Origin: Gammaproteobacteria bacterium
GTDB lineage: Bacteria > Pseudomonadota > Gammaproteobacteria > Steroidobacterales > Woeseiaceae
NCBI GenBank assembly: GCA_029863125.1
Contig: JAOTWB010000013.1
Location: 1 to 54,673 of the forward strand
Reading direction: 5' to 3'
Length of the DNA: 54,673 nt
Under the pieces are notes generated by a model, which did not search any database, was not told the DNA's origin, and worked only from the letters and a program-made list of their open reading frames with translations. This document shows positions 46,067 through 54,673 of the stretch, one piece after another. Within the stretch, counting starts at the first letter, position 1. Each line of letters starts with the position of its first letter. The position numbers and the translations under genes are program-made.

Positions 46067-46591
46067 TCAAGGAGCCGTCGACGGACGCTGCCTGCCGGAG
46101 AAAAATAGCGCATCGATAATCAGCAGCGCCGCGCCGACCGTAATGCCGGCGTCAGCGACGTTGAACGACGGAAAGGCCCATGCGCCGAACCAAACTTGAA
46201 TAAAGTCCGTGACGTGTCCAAAGCGGACGCGATCAATGAGGTTGCCAACAGCGCCGCCGAGCACAAGCGCGAGGCCGATGGACAACAGCACGTGCCCTTC
46301 CCTGCGAATACGCCAGATCCACACCGCGATGACTCCGCTCACCACAGTTGCGAGTACCACAAAAAACCAGCGCTGCCAGCCGCCGGCATTTGCCAGGAAA
46401 CTGAACGCAGCGCCACGATTCTTCTGATGCGTCAGGTTGACGAATGAGTTGAGGGGAACTCGATCATAAAGCGGCACCCACTCGATGATTGCCCATTTCG
46501 TAAGCTGGTCGGCAGCGACGATAACGAGCGCGATGAACATCCACGTAATGAACCGCGCATTGCCGCCGTTACTTTCCTTTACCTTCGTCAA
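46067..46591 (-). CDS. lspA: Lipoprotein signal peptidase
   Basis: About 174 residues, TTG start at 46591. Four transmembrane helices with the family motifs LVIVAADQLTKWAIIE, HQKNRGAAFSF, VLGGAVGNLIDR and VTDFIQVWFGAWAFPSFNVA. The two catalytic aspartates are those of GNLIDR and FNVADAGI. Role: cleaves diacylated prolipoproteins before the Cys. The start codon overlaps the ribF stop (TTGA), whereas ileS usually lies between them in related bacteria. Confidence 0.95.
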   Translation of the reverse strand: MTKVKESNGGNARFITWMFIALVIVAADQLTKWAIIEWVPLYDRVPLNSFVNLTHQKNRGAAFSFLANAGGWQRWFFVVLATVVSGVIAVWIWRIRREGHVLLSIGLALVLGGAVGNLIDRVRFGHVTDFIQVWFGAWAFPSFNVADAGITVGAALLIIDALFFSGRQRPSTAP

Positions 46592-47544
46592 GATTTTTCC
46601 TTCCAGTCCGCCTGAGCGGCGAGTGCTATACGAGCATTTTCGGCATCGATCGCCATTTGCGCAACCAGTTCGTCAACCGAGGCAAATTTTTCCTCGGCGC
46701 GAAGGTGCGCGAGAAAATCGACATGAATGTATTCGCCGTAAATATCTGCATCGAAATCAAACAGGTGAACTTCCAGCACGGGCTTGCAAAGATCGAACGT
46801 CGGTCGCGTTCCGACGCTTGCGACACCGTCGATCGGGCCGTTCGGTAGCCCGTGAACGCGCACGGCAAAGATCCCGAGCACCGCGCTCTGCCGTCTCCTG
46901 ATATCGACATTCGCGGTCGCATAACCGAGCGATCGACCGACATTTCGGCCTTTTACGACTTTGCCGGACATGCGATACGGGCGACCCAATAATGCCGTCG
47001 CGCGCTCGACGTTGCCATCGGCGAGTGCGTCTCTAATCTCCGTACTACTCACCCGTACCCCTTCGACAGTTACGCTCGGCACCTTATCTACGTCGAACTC
47101 TAGGGCTCTGCTTGCCAGCTGCAAATGCTCGATCGTACCTTCGCGTTTGCTCGCGAACCGGAAATCATCGCCGACGACAATATGGCGCGCGTTGAGGCCA
47201 TGGACGAGTATCTGCCGAATAAAGGCGTCAGCCCGAATACTGCGCATCGCCGTATCGAAACGCGGACAATAAAAAATATCGATACCGTAATCGGCAAGCG
47301 CATCGTATTTTTCCCGAAAACGCATGAGCCTGGCCGGCGGGCTGGCGGCCGCAAAGAACTCCTTCGGAGTCGGTTCGAAACTCATTACAACCGCGGGCCA
47401 GTCTTTCTTCCGCGCTTTATCGATGACTCGATCGAGCAACTTTGTATGACCCAGGTGCAGACCATCGTAGGCCCCGATCGTCACGACACTGCCGGGCGCC
47501 AGCTCGCTGTACGGCAGATCGACGAGATGCCTGACAAGCTGCAC
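46588..47544 (-). CDS. ribF: Bifunctional riboflavin kinase/FAD synthetase
   Basis: About 318 residues with GTG start at 47544. The N-terminal adenylyltransferase has TIGAYDGLHLGHTKLLDRVI, including the HxGH motif, and VVGDDFRFASKREG. The C-terminal kinase has VVKGRNVGRSLGYATANVDI and VASVGTRPTFD, then the catalytic Glu in KPVLEVHLFDFDADIYGEYI. Reaction: riboflavin to FMN to FAD. It follows murJ by one base and overlaps lspA. Confidence 0.95.
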   Translation of the reverse strand: MQLVRHLVDLPYSELAPGSVVTIGAYDGLHLGHTKLLDRVIDKARKKDWPAVVMSFEPTPKEFFAAASPPARLMRFREKYDALADYGIDIFYCPRFDTAMRSIRADAFIRQILVHGLNARHIVVGDDFRFASKREGTIEHLQLASRALEFDVDKVPSVTVEGVRVSSTEIRDALADGNVERATALLGRPYRMSGKVVKGRNVGRSLGYATANVDIRRRQSAVLGIFAVRVHGLPNGPIDGVASVGTRPTFDLCKPVLEVHLFDFDADIYGEYIHVDFLAHLRAEEKFASVDELVAQMAIDAENARIALAAQADWKEKS

Positions 47545-47545
47545 G

Positions 47546-49129
47546 TCAAACGGTCCTCAGGCGGAACTGCGAAGGCCGCAGCCCCAGCATCAGGAGCGTC
47601 AGGAAGTACGCCGCTGCGCCTGCGACAACCGAGACACTCAGCCAGTAAACGCGATCAAAGGTGCCAACGCCGAACCACCATTCCAGCGGCTGATCGAGCT
47701 GCAGCAATACTGCGCACATGGCGACGTTCGCCGCCATGACCCGAGCCATTAACAAGAGCCAGCCCGCCGAGTGCCGCAGAACGCGGTCCTTCTGCAGCCC
47801 GCGGTACAACAATGCGGCGTTGAGTATGGCCGCCGCGGACGTAGCGCCGGCCAGGCCGACGTGCGGTCCTGCGAAATCGATGGACGTCAGGTACCACGCC
47901 GATGCGATGCTGAGCACGAGATTGAGGGCAAGTGCGACCAGGGCAATGCGCACGGGGGTCCGCGTGTCTTCGCGCGCGAAGAAGGCCGGTGCCAGGATTT
48001 TCACGAAGGAAAACCCGATGAGCCCAACGGCATAAGCTCGAAGTGCGAGCATGGTCATGCTCACCGACCGCTCGTCGAAGATCCCGCCGTAAAACAACGT
48101 CGCTATCAGCGGTCCGGCAAGAACAACAAGACCTGCCGCCGCCGGCACGACGATCAACAGTGCAAGTTTCATCGACCAGTCCAGCGTTTGCGAAAACTCT
48201 GTTTTTTCGTCACCGGCCCACAGCCGCGACAGCGTCGGCAGTGTGACCGTCGCCAACGCGATGCTGAACAGACCCAACGGAAATTCCATCAGCCTGTCGG
48301 AGAAATACAGGTAGCTGATACTTCCGATCGGCAGCAAAGACGCAATCACTCCGCCAAGCAGCACGTTAATTTGCGCCACAGAGGAACCGAAAATCGCCGG
48401 GACCATCAGCCGGAACGCGCGGCGCACGCCCTCATGCCGCGGCGCCCAGATCGGACGAGGAAACGCGCGAATCCGGGCGAGAAACGGCAGCTGAAACAGC
48501 AGCTGGAGAATGCCCGCAATCAGGATCGCGTACGCCAACGCCATGACCGGCTGCTCGAGCATCGGAGCAACCCAGATAGCTGCCACGATCAAGACCACGT
48601 TAAGAATAACGGGTGTGAACGCCGGCACTGCGAAACGCCCGTAAGTATTGAGGATTCCGCCGGCGAATGCCGTCAGCGACACAAACAGCAGGTACGGAAA
48701 CGTAAAACGCAGCATGAGCGCGGCAAGATCGAAGTCGCCGCCGTCACCAATAAATCCGGGGGCAACGATCAGGACGAGCACTGGCGACGCAATAACGCCA
48801 AGCAGCGTCACGAGAAACAGCACGATGCCAAAAGTACCGGCGACTGCATCGACAAATTCACGCGCTTCATCGTGATCGCGTTTCTCACGATAACGTGCCA
48901 TGACCGGGATGAAGCCCGCCGAGAAAGCGCCCTCGGCGAAAAAGCGACGCAGCATGTTCGGAATGCGTTGTGCAACCAGGAACGCATCCATAATGAGCGA
49001 CGCCCCGAAATAGCGGGCGAATACAATGTCCCTGACCAGCCCCAGTATTCTGGAAATCAGGGTCATGCCGCTTACGACCGAGGTCCTCAGCGCCAACTTC
49101 AGTCCGGAAGTGCGTTTCTTGGTCGTCAT
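47546..49129 (-). CDS. murJ: Lipid II flippase
   Basis: About 527 residues, ATG at 49129. Fourteen hydrophobic helices and the MVF family signature (LISRILGLVRDIVFARYFGA, then SLIMDAFLVAQRIPNMLRRF and FAEGAFSAGFIPVMARYREK). Essential inner-membrane flippase for the peptidoglycan precursor. First gene of murJ-ribF-lspA; divergent from rpsT with a 152-base gap. Confidence 0.95.
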   Translation of the reverse strand: MTTKKRTSGLKLALRTSVVSGMTLISRILGLVRDIVFARYFGASLIMDAFLVAQRIPNMLRRFFAEGAFSAGFIPVMARYREKRDHDEAREFVDAVAGTFGIVLFLVTLLGVIASPVLVLIVAPGFIGDGGDFDLAALMLRFTFPYLLFVSLTAFAGGILNTYGRFAVPAFTPVILNVVLIVAAIWVAPMLEQPVMALAYAILIAGILQLLFQLPFLARIRAFPRPIWAPRHEGVRRAFRLMVPAIFGSSVAQINVLLGGVIASLLPIGSISYLYFSDRLMEFPLGLFSIALATVTLPTLSRLWAGDEKTEFSQTLDWSMKLALLIVVPAAAGLVVLAGPLIATLFYGGIFDERSVSMTMLALRAYAVGLIGFSFVKILAPAFFAREDTRTPVRIALVALALNLVLSIASAWYLTSIDFAGPHVGLAGATSAAAILNAALLYRGLQKDRVLRHSAGWLLLMARVMAANVAMCAVLLQLDQPLEWWFGVGTFDRVYWLSVSVVAGAAAYFLTLLMLGLRPSQFRLRTV

Positions 49130-49281
49130 GGGATCGACGAGTTTAGCCTAAAAAATTTATGAAATCAGTCATTTACATATTAAGTCGGGCCCGTCCGACG
49201 ACGGCATCCACCGGGCATTGACAATGCCTCTCCGGCCACGAATAATACGCGGCTCTTTGAGAGCAGCACACGGAAAAACCA

Positions 49282-50612
<1,331 letters not shown>

Positions 50613-50628
50613 TCATGCATCAATAACG

Positions 50629-50650
50629 AAAAACCCCGCAACAGCGGGGC
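50629..50650 (-). terminator. Intrinsic terminator between rpmA and obgE
   Basis: On the minus strand CCCCGC-TGTT-GCGGGG is followed by TTTTTCGTT. It would end or attenuate the rplU-rpmA message; obgE begins 29 bases later and either depends on read-through or has its own promoter. Confidence 0.85.
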
Positions 50651-50703
50651 TTCGTAATTCGTATTTTGTCTCCGGCGCGAACGTTCGCCGGGACAGGCGC
50701 CTG

Positions 50704-50961
50704 CTATGCGTCGACGACGCTGACAAACTGCCGGTTTTGCCGGCCCTTCTTTTCGAACTTGACGTGCCCGTCTTTTTTCGCGAACAGCGTGTGATCGCGA
50801 CCAATTCCGACATTTACACCAGGATGAAAACGCGTGCCGCGCTGACGAACAATGATGTTGCCGGCAACCACTTTCTCGCCACCATAGATTTTGACGCCTA
50901 GTCGCTTACTTTCCGAATCGCGACCATTCTTCGTGCTACCGCCTGCTTTTTTATGTGCCAC
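50704..50961 (-). CDS. rpmA: Ribosomal protein L27
   Basis: About 85 residues with a GTG start. [20 protein letters not shown] starts at the conserved KKAGG, so no cleaved N-terminal extension as in Firmicutes. The rest includes [20 protein letters not shown]. Large-subunit protein at the peptidyl-transferase centre. Confidence 0.97.
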   Translation of the reverse strand: MAHKKAGGSTKNGRDSESKRLGVKIYGGEKVVAGNIIVRQRGTRFHPGVNVGIGRDHTLFAKKDGHVKFEKKGRQNRQFVSVVDA

Positions 50962-51012
50962 TGTACTGTACCTGTTTGTGTCATGACCCAGGCTGGGCCC
51001 GAGTTAATCTAA

Positions 51013-51498
51013 TTACTTGCCCGTCTTCTTTGCAACCTTTTTCTTGGCCGTCTTCTTGGCGGCTGTTTTTTTCGCCGCCGGTTTCTTCGCAGCCTTTTTC
51101 TTGGCCGCGGGTTTCTTGGCAGCCTTTTTCTTGGCTGCTGGTTCCTTGGCGGTCTCATCTTTCTTTGGCGCTGCTTTTTTCGCACCGCTGGCGGTGATGC
51201 CCGTGATCTCTACCTCGGTAAAGAACTGGCGATGCGAACCCTGGCGCAAATAGTTCTGCCGGCGCTTGAACTTGACGACCGAGACTTTCTTGGACTTGCC
51301 CTGGCGCAGCACCTTGGCGCTTACCAAACTACCCGGAAGCACCGGGTTGCCAACCTTGATATCGTTGCCTTCGCCAATCAGCAGGACATCCTCGAAAGCG
51401 ACGGATGCGCCCTCTTCCGCCTCGATTTTCTCGAGACGGAGGACATCACCTTTGGCCGCGCGGTACTGTTTGCCGCCGCTGCGAAATACCGCATACAT
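51013..51498 (-). CDS. rplU: Ribosomal protein L21 with a long Lys/Ala-rich tail
   Basis: Residues 1-102 are a normal L21 (MYAVFRSGGKQYRAAKGDVL; KVSVVKFKRRQNYLRQGSHR). The usual length is about 103. Here a further 58 residues of repeating PAAKKKAAKKPAAKKKAAKK follow, histone-H1-like, encoded by near-identical 30-base tandem units. They are probably disordered and could contact rRNA or DNA. The stop is shared with no other frame, and the extension is in frame without any frameshift sign. First gene of rplU-rpmA. Confidence 0.95.
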   Translation of the reverse strand: MYAVFRSGGKQYRAAKGDVLRLEKIEAEEGASVAFEDVLLIGEGNDIKVGNPVLPGSLVSAKVLRQGKSKKVSVVKFKRRQNYLRQGSHRQFFTEVEITGITASGAKKAAPKKDETAKEPAAKKKAAKKPAAKKKAAKKPAAKKTAAKKTAKKKVAKKTGK

Positions 51499-51763
51499 TG
51501 TTTTTGCTCCAAAACGTCAGCCGCAATCTCTGCAACTCACTGAGAATTAAGATATTTTTGTGAAACTATCAAAAGCCGCGCAGGCAGGTAACCGGCGGAC
51601 GCCACAAAAGAGCGGGAATTCTATAGACTCCGCCGTCCCGGGTCAACGCCCGCGAGTTGCAGAATTTTATCGTAATTCAATGGCTTGCAATCCGGTTGTG
51701 GGCGCCGAAAGAGCGGCGCCAATCTCGCCAATAGCAACGCTTTCAGGCATTATCGGCAGACCT

Positions 51764-52762
51764 ATGCAAGTTGCCGAAAAAACAGCCGTTCCCCTTGCTT
51801 TCGACGATGTCGCGGCGCTTGCCGCCGACGACATGCAGGCCGTCAACCGGCTCGTTGCCGTGAGCCTCAAGAGCGACGTTGCTCTCGTTTCGCAGGTCTC
51901 GGAGTACATCGTCATGAGCGGCGGCAAACGGCTGCGTCCGCTCATCGTGCTTCTTGCCGCGCGCGCCCTTGGCTATGAAGGCGAGCAACACGTCCGCGCT
52001 GCCACTATTGTCGAGTTCATTCATACGGCCACCCTGCTTCACGATGACGTCGTCGATTCATCGGATCGCCGGCGCGGCATGGATTCGGCGAACACTGTAT
52101 TTGGCAACCAGGCCAGCGTATTGGTTGGCGACTTCCTGTATTCACGCTCGTTTCAGATGATGGTCGACATCGACAACATGCGCGTGATGCAAATCCTCGC
52201 CGACGCGACAAACACGATCGCCGCCGGCGAAGTCATGCAGCTCATGAACGTCCACGATCCGGATACGAGTGAGGACGACTACCGCCAGGTCATTTATCGC
52301 AAGACGGCGCGGTTGTTCGAGGCCGGCGCGCAGATTGCCGCCGTGCTGGCGGCACGTGAGCGCTCACACGAAGCCGCGATGGTCGCATACGGCCAGAATC
52401 TCGGCACCGCCTTCCAGCTAGTCGATGACGCGCTGGACTTCAGTGCATCGCCCGAGGAACTCGGCAAGAATCTCGGCGATGACCTGGCCGAAGGCAAGGC
52501 GACCCTGCCCCTCATACACGCGATGCGCGCCGGCTCGAAGGCCGAACGCGAACTGATCCGCAGGGCGATCGTCGACGGCGGACTGGGGCAGCTCGACGCC
52601 ATCCAGGCGATAATCAGGTCCACTGGCGCGCTGGAGTACACGGCCGAACGGGCCCACGAAGCCGCTGATATTGCCATCGGCGCGCTGTCCGAAATTCCTG
52701 ACTCGGAGCACAAGCAGGCGCTGATCTCGATTGCCGAGTTCGCCGTCAAACGGCGATCCTAG
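51764..52762 (+). CDS. ispB: Octaprenyl diphosphate synthase
   Basis: About 332 residues from ATG 51764 (MQVAEKTAVPLAFDDVAALA); the frame extends upstream without sense. The first Asp-rich motif is ATLLHDDVVDSSDRRRG and the second QLVDDALDFSASPEELGKNL, with SGGKRLRPLIVLLAARALGY for IPP binding. Makes the isoprenoid side chain of ubiquinone. It is divergent from rplU, the usual gammaproteobacterial order. Confidence 0.94.
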   Translation: MQVAEKTAVPLAFDDVAALAADDMQAVNRLVAVSLKSDVALVSQVSEYIVMSGGKRLRPLIVLLAARALGYEGEQHVRAATIVEFIHTATLLHDDVVDSSDRRRGMDSANTVFGNQASVLVGDFLYSRSFQMMVDIDNMRVMQILADATNTIAAGEVMQLMNVHDPDTSEDDYRQVIYRKTARLFEAGAQIAAVLAARERSHEAAMVAYGQNLGTAFQLVDDALDFSASPEELGKNLGDDLAEGKATLPLIHAMRAGSKAERELIRRAIVDGGLGQLDAIQAIIRSTGALEYTAERAHEAADIAIGALSEIPDSEHKQALISIAEFAVKRRS

Positions 52763-52779
52763 TGCGGTGTAGCGGCTAG

Positions 52780-53649
52780 ATGGATCAATTCAACACGCCG
52801 TGGCGGGTCACGTCGGCCGCGATTTATACAACGCCCACCGATTCCCGCGTCTACGGCACGCTCGACATCGATGTAACACGCGCCAAGCGCTTCCTCGACA
52901 AGAAGCGAGCGGCGGGCATGAAGATCACGATGACCCATCTCGCAACGGCCGTGCTGGCTCGTGCAGTCGCTTTCGATGTACCGGAGATGAACTGTTTCAT
53001 TCGGCGCGGCGCGGTCGTCGGGCGGGAGCGACTCGACGTCATGGTGCCCATTTCTGTCGGCGGCGACTCCGGCGTCACGGCCGCTGTTATCAAGGATGCG
53101 CATGCACGAACGGTCAGCTCCATTGCCGAGGAAGTACGCGAAAAAGCCGCAAGCGGGCGTTCCGGTGTCGAATCCAAGGTCGTACAGAACAAGTATTTGC
53201 TGAACCGTATTCCCTGGCCGTTCCGACGTCCGGCCTTCCGTTTCCTGAAATGGATAACGGTTGACATGGGGCTGGAGATCCAAGCACTGGGGCTTTCGGC
53301 GCACAGCTTCGGCTCCTTCGTCGTATCCGACATCGGCAGTTTCGGTCTCAATACCGGCATGACTGCGCTGATGCCGGCCGCGAAGATACCGGCCGTTATC
53401 GTGCTGGGCAAAATTGAGGAGAAGCCCGTCGTGCGCCGCGGCGAGATCGTTATCCGCACGATGCTGCCTTTCACCGGCACGTTCGACCACCGGATTGTCG
53501 ACGGCATGCAGATCGGCAAACTTGCGCGGGCTATCAAACGGAACTTCCGAAAACCGGAGTGGCTCGACGAAACGCCCGTGCAAGAGCTCGAGACCTGTCT
53601 TTTTGCGCCGCGCGACCAAGCTTTCACGGCACCGACAGACTGTGTATGA
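52780..53649 (+). CDS. Free-standing 2-oxo-acid dehydrogenase E2-type acyltransferase domain
   Basis: About 289 residues. The whole protein is the catalytic domain of E2 acyltransferases: MKITMTHLATAVLARAVAFD, LDVMVPISVGGDSGVTAAVI and the active-site motif TGTFDHRIVDG (H237, D241). No lipoyl or E1-binding domain is present, and no E1 or E3 gene adjoins it. Near residues 145-175 an insert with KWITVDMGLEIQALGLSAHS differs from standard E2. It follows ispB by 17 bases and is probably co-transcribed. It may be a lipoyl-independent acyltransferase of unknown substrate. Confidence 0.85.
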   Translation: MDQFNTPWRVTSAAIYTTPTDSRVYGTLDIDVTRAKRFLDKKRAAGMKITMTHLATAVLARAVAFDVPEMNCFIRRGAVVGRERLDVMVPISVGGDSGVTAAVIKDAHARTVSSIAEEVREKAASGRSGVESKVVQNKYLLNRIPWPFRRPAFRFLKWITVDMGLEIQALGLSAHSFGSFVVSDIGSFGLNTGMTALMPAAKIPAVIVLGKIEEKPVVRRGEIVIRTMLPFTGTFDHRIVDGMQIGKLARAIKRNFRKPEWLDETPVQELETCLFAPRDQAFTAPTDCV

Positions 53650-53660
53650 TTGCGCGCGTT

Positions 53661-53737
53661 CGGGGTGTAGCTCAGCCTGGTAGAGCACTGCCTTCGGGAG
53701 GCAGGGGCCGGAGGTTCAAATCCTCTCACCCCGACCA
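53661..53737 (+). tRNA. tRNA-Pro(CGG)
   Basis: The acceptor CGGGGTG pairs with CACCCCG, followed by A and encoded CCA. The D arm is AGCTCAGCCTGGTAGAGC. The anticodon stem CTGCC/GGCAG encloses TTCGGGA, anticodon CGG. The T arm is GGAGG-TTCAAAT-CCTCT. Confidence 0.96.
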
Positions 53738-54185
53738 GTTTTTCCTTTTCAAGTTCAATTCTCTAACAACGCCCACTGCCCGGCCACTGTTTTTTGTGGG
53801 GCCGGTCTGAGGGAGTTTTGCGGGGATTCTTGTCGAAAACCGCAATCGTCCCACTTGAGCATGCTGACTAGTCGAGCTATTTGGCAAGGTCGCCGCCTGA
53901 GTACGGAAGCAGCTGCGAAATCAACTTATTGGCTACAGTGAGCCCAAGAACTTGCAGACTTGCTACCGGCATGTAGATATTTAGCACTTACGGCGCATCC
54001 AAGTTGCTTTCCATCCAGCTCGGCCAGGTTCCGCACCTACGCAACGGCGATCGGCTTGAGCCCAAACAAAATGAATCCAAGTAGTCTCAGGCCGTAACAC
54101 TGAACAATTCGGCGGCCATGCCCTTGTTCGGGTTATCAAGATTTGTTAATGTCGATGGCAATATGCATCAAAAATTCCTTTAACT
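53738..54185. other. Gene-free stretch between tRNA-Pro and the LysR gene
   Basis: No credible ORF, RNA or strong terminator. The first 70 bases have an imperfect CCGGCC/GGCCGG hairpin with a poly-T inside the loop, not after the stem. The DNA turns AT-richer toward the regulator gene, hinting at a boundary of acquired DNA after the tRNA. Confidence 0.5.
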
Positions 54186-54673
54186 ATGCTCAAGTACTCA
54201 CTTAGGCAGTTGCAGTATTTCGTTATTGCCGGCGAGCTCGGTAGTGTGACACGAGCCGCTGACAGCCTCAGCGTCTCCCAACCCACTATTTCAGCGGCAA
54301 TTGCGCATTTGGAGGACGTGTTTGAGGTACAACTATTTGTTCGACATCACGCAAAGGGCTTGTCCCTAACTCGTAGCGGCAAAAAAATGTTCGTCCAGGC
54401 GAATACGTTGCTGAAGCAGGCCGAAGATATACACAACACCGTCAATGACTTTGCAAAGACAACCAGAGGCACTGTTCATGTTGCTTGGTTCGTAACTTTG
54501 GCGCCGGTCATCGCACCTATCTTAATCAGAGAATTTCAGCGGATATATGAGAGGGTTCATATTGATTGTTATGAAGCGGACCATGACGAAATATTTGACG
54601 GCCTTCAGCGCGCGAAATTCGATATGGCCCTTACCTATGAGTTGGACATTCCGGACATTCTCAAATTTGAGCC
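54186..54673 (+). CDS. LysR-family transcriptional regulator (partial, runs off window)
   Basis: The first 162 residues are visible from ATG 54186. The winged helix-turn-helix is complete (LRQLQYFVIAGELGSVTRAA, DSLSVSQPTISAAIAHLEDV, FEVQLFVRHHAKGLSLTRSG). It is followed by the start of the ligand-binding domain (GTVHVAWFVTLAPVIAPILI). The codon usage looks more AT-rich than the ribosomal genes before it. Its effector and targets lie outside the window. Confidence 0.9.
   Translation, partial: MLKYSLRQLQYFVIAGELGSVTRAADSLSVSQPTISAAIAHLEDVFEVQLFVRHHAKGLSLTRSGKKMFVQANTLLKQAEDIHNTVNDFAKTTRGTVHVAWFVTLAPVIAPILIREFQRIYERVHIDCYEADHDEIFDGLQRAKFDMALTYELDIPDILKFE

Noticed and set aside
47771..49162. 463-codon frame antisense to murJ
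   Set aside because: Very Arg/Gln-rich shadow of a helix-rich membrane protein.
51060..51150. Short tandem repeats resembling a CRISPR or VNTR locus
   Set aside because: They are the in-frame coding repeats of the L21 Lys/Ala tail; no spacers.
53765..53810. CCGGCC/GGCCGG hairpin after tRNA-Pro as a terminator
   Set aside because: The T run is inside the loop and the stem is mismatched.

Overview
The window is about 54.7 kb of a moderately GC-rich genome. It looks like a free-living, probably marine or environmental gammaproteobacterium. Three things support this: the neighbourhoods murJ-ribF-lspA with rpsT, and ispB with rplU-rpmA-obgE; a type IV pilus minor-pilin operon next to lspA; and two TonB-dependent receptors plus an RND efflux pump. 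A Woeseiaceae/Chromatiales-like lineage is a guess and cannot be proved from this sequence alone.

Region 1 (1-8.5 kb) reads as an accessory zone. A periplasmic oxidation set lies on the minus strand: a sorbosone-dehydrogenase-like PQQ enzyme, a lipoprotein cytochrome c and a TonB-dependent receptor cut by the window edge. It directly follows an intact tRNA-Gly(CCC). Upstream of that tRNA, two further copies of its 5' half with its promoter region occur in the same orientation at about 6.1 and 8.4 kb. Each copy closes a small cargo module. Module 1 holds a membrane protein, an IS3-like remnant and a 44-residue very basic peptide with its own promoter and terminator. Module 2 holds a WG-repeat secreted protein and a translationally coupled partner with a premature stop.

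Region 2 (8.8-28.4 kb) is mostly metabolic and transport genes. It contains a secreted protein with a Ca-loop-like motif, and a class III PLP enzyme fused to an APH-type kinase, divergent from a secernin-like Cys hydrolase. A SLC13/DASS permease with RCK_C domains, a TerC protein, a soluble PQQ sugar dehydrogenase and the ABC-F protein YheS follow. Next come an S41 peptidase coupled to a small lipoprotein, a complete TonB receptor and a tyrosine phenol-lyase. The last item is a tightly overlapping four-gene operon of two DUF1538 membrane proteins, a PII-like protein and a CBS-pair protein.

Region 3 (28.5-38.3 kb) has a tripartite RND efflux operon (TolC-like, adaptor, permease) and a membrane-anchored TolB-N/TPR protein. 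It also has an acyltransferase-3 family protein, an exported protein of unknown function, tRNA-Thr(CGT) and a Fur-family regulator.

Region 4 (38.5-54.7 kb) is conserved core. It holds the minor-pilin operon (two FimT/GspH pilins, PilV, PilW, PilX, a small exported protein, PilY1, PilE) and murJ-ribF-lspA without the usual ileS. It also holds rpsT, obgE-rpmA-rplU (L21 with a long Lys/Ala tail), ispB, a free-standing E2-type acyltransferase domain and tRNA-Pro(CGG). A LysR-type regulator runs off the right end.

The best candidates for something under-described are the tRNA-Gly half-repeat modules, the DUF1538/PII/CBS operon, and the PLP-lyase/kinase fusion facing a secernin-like hydrolase.
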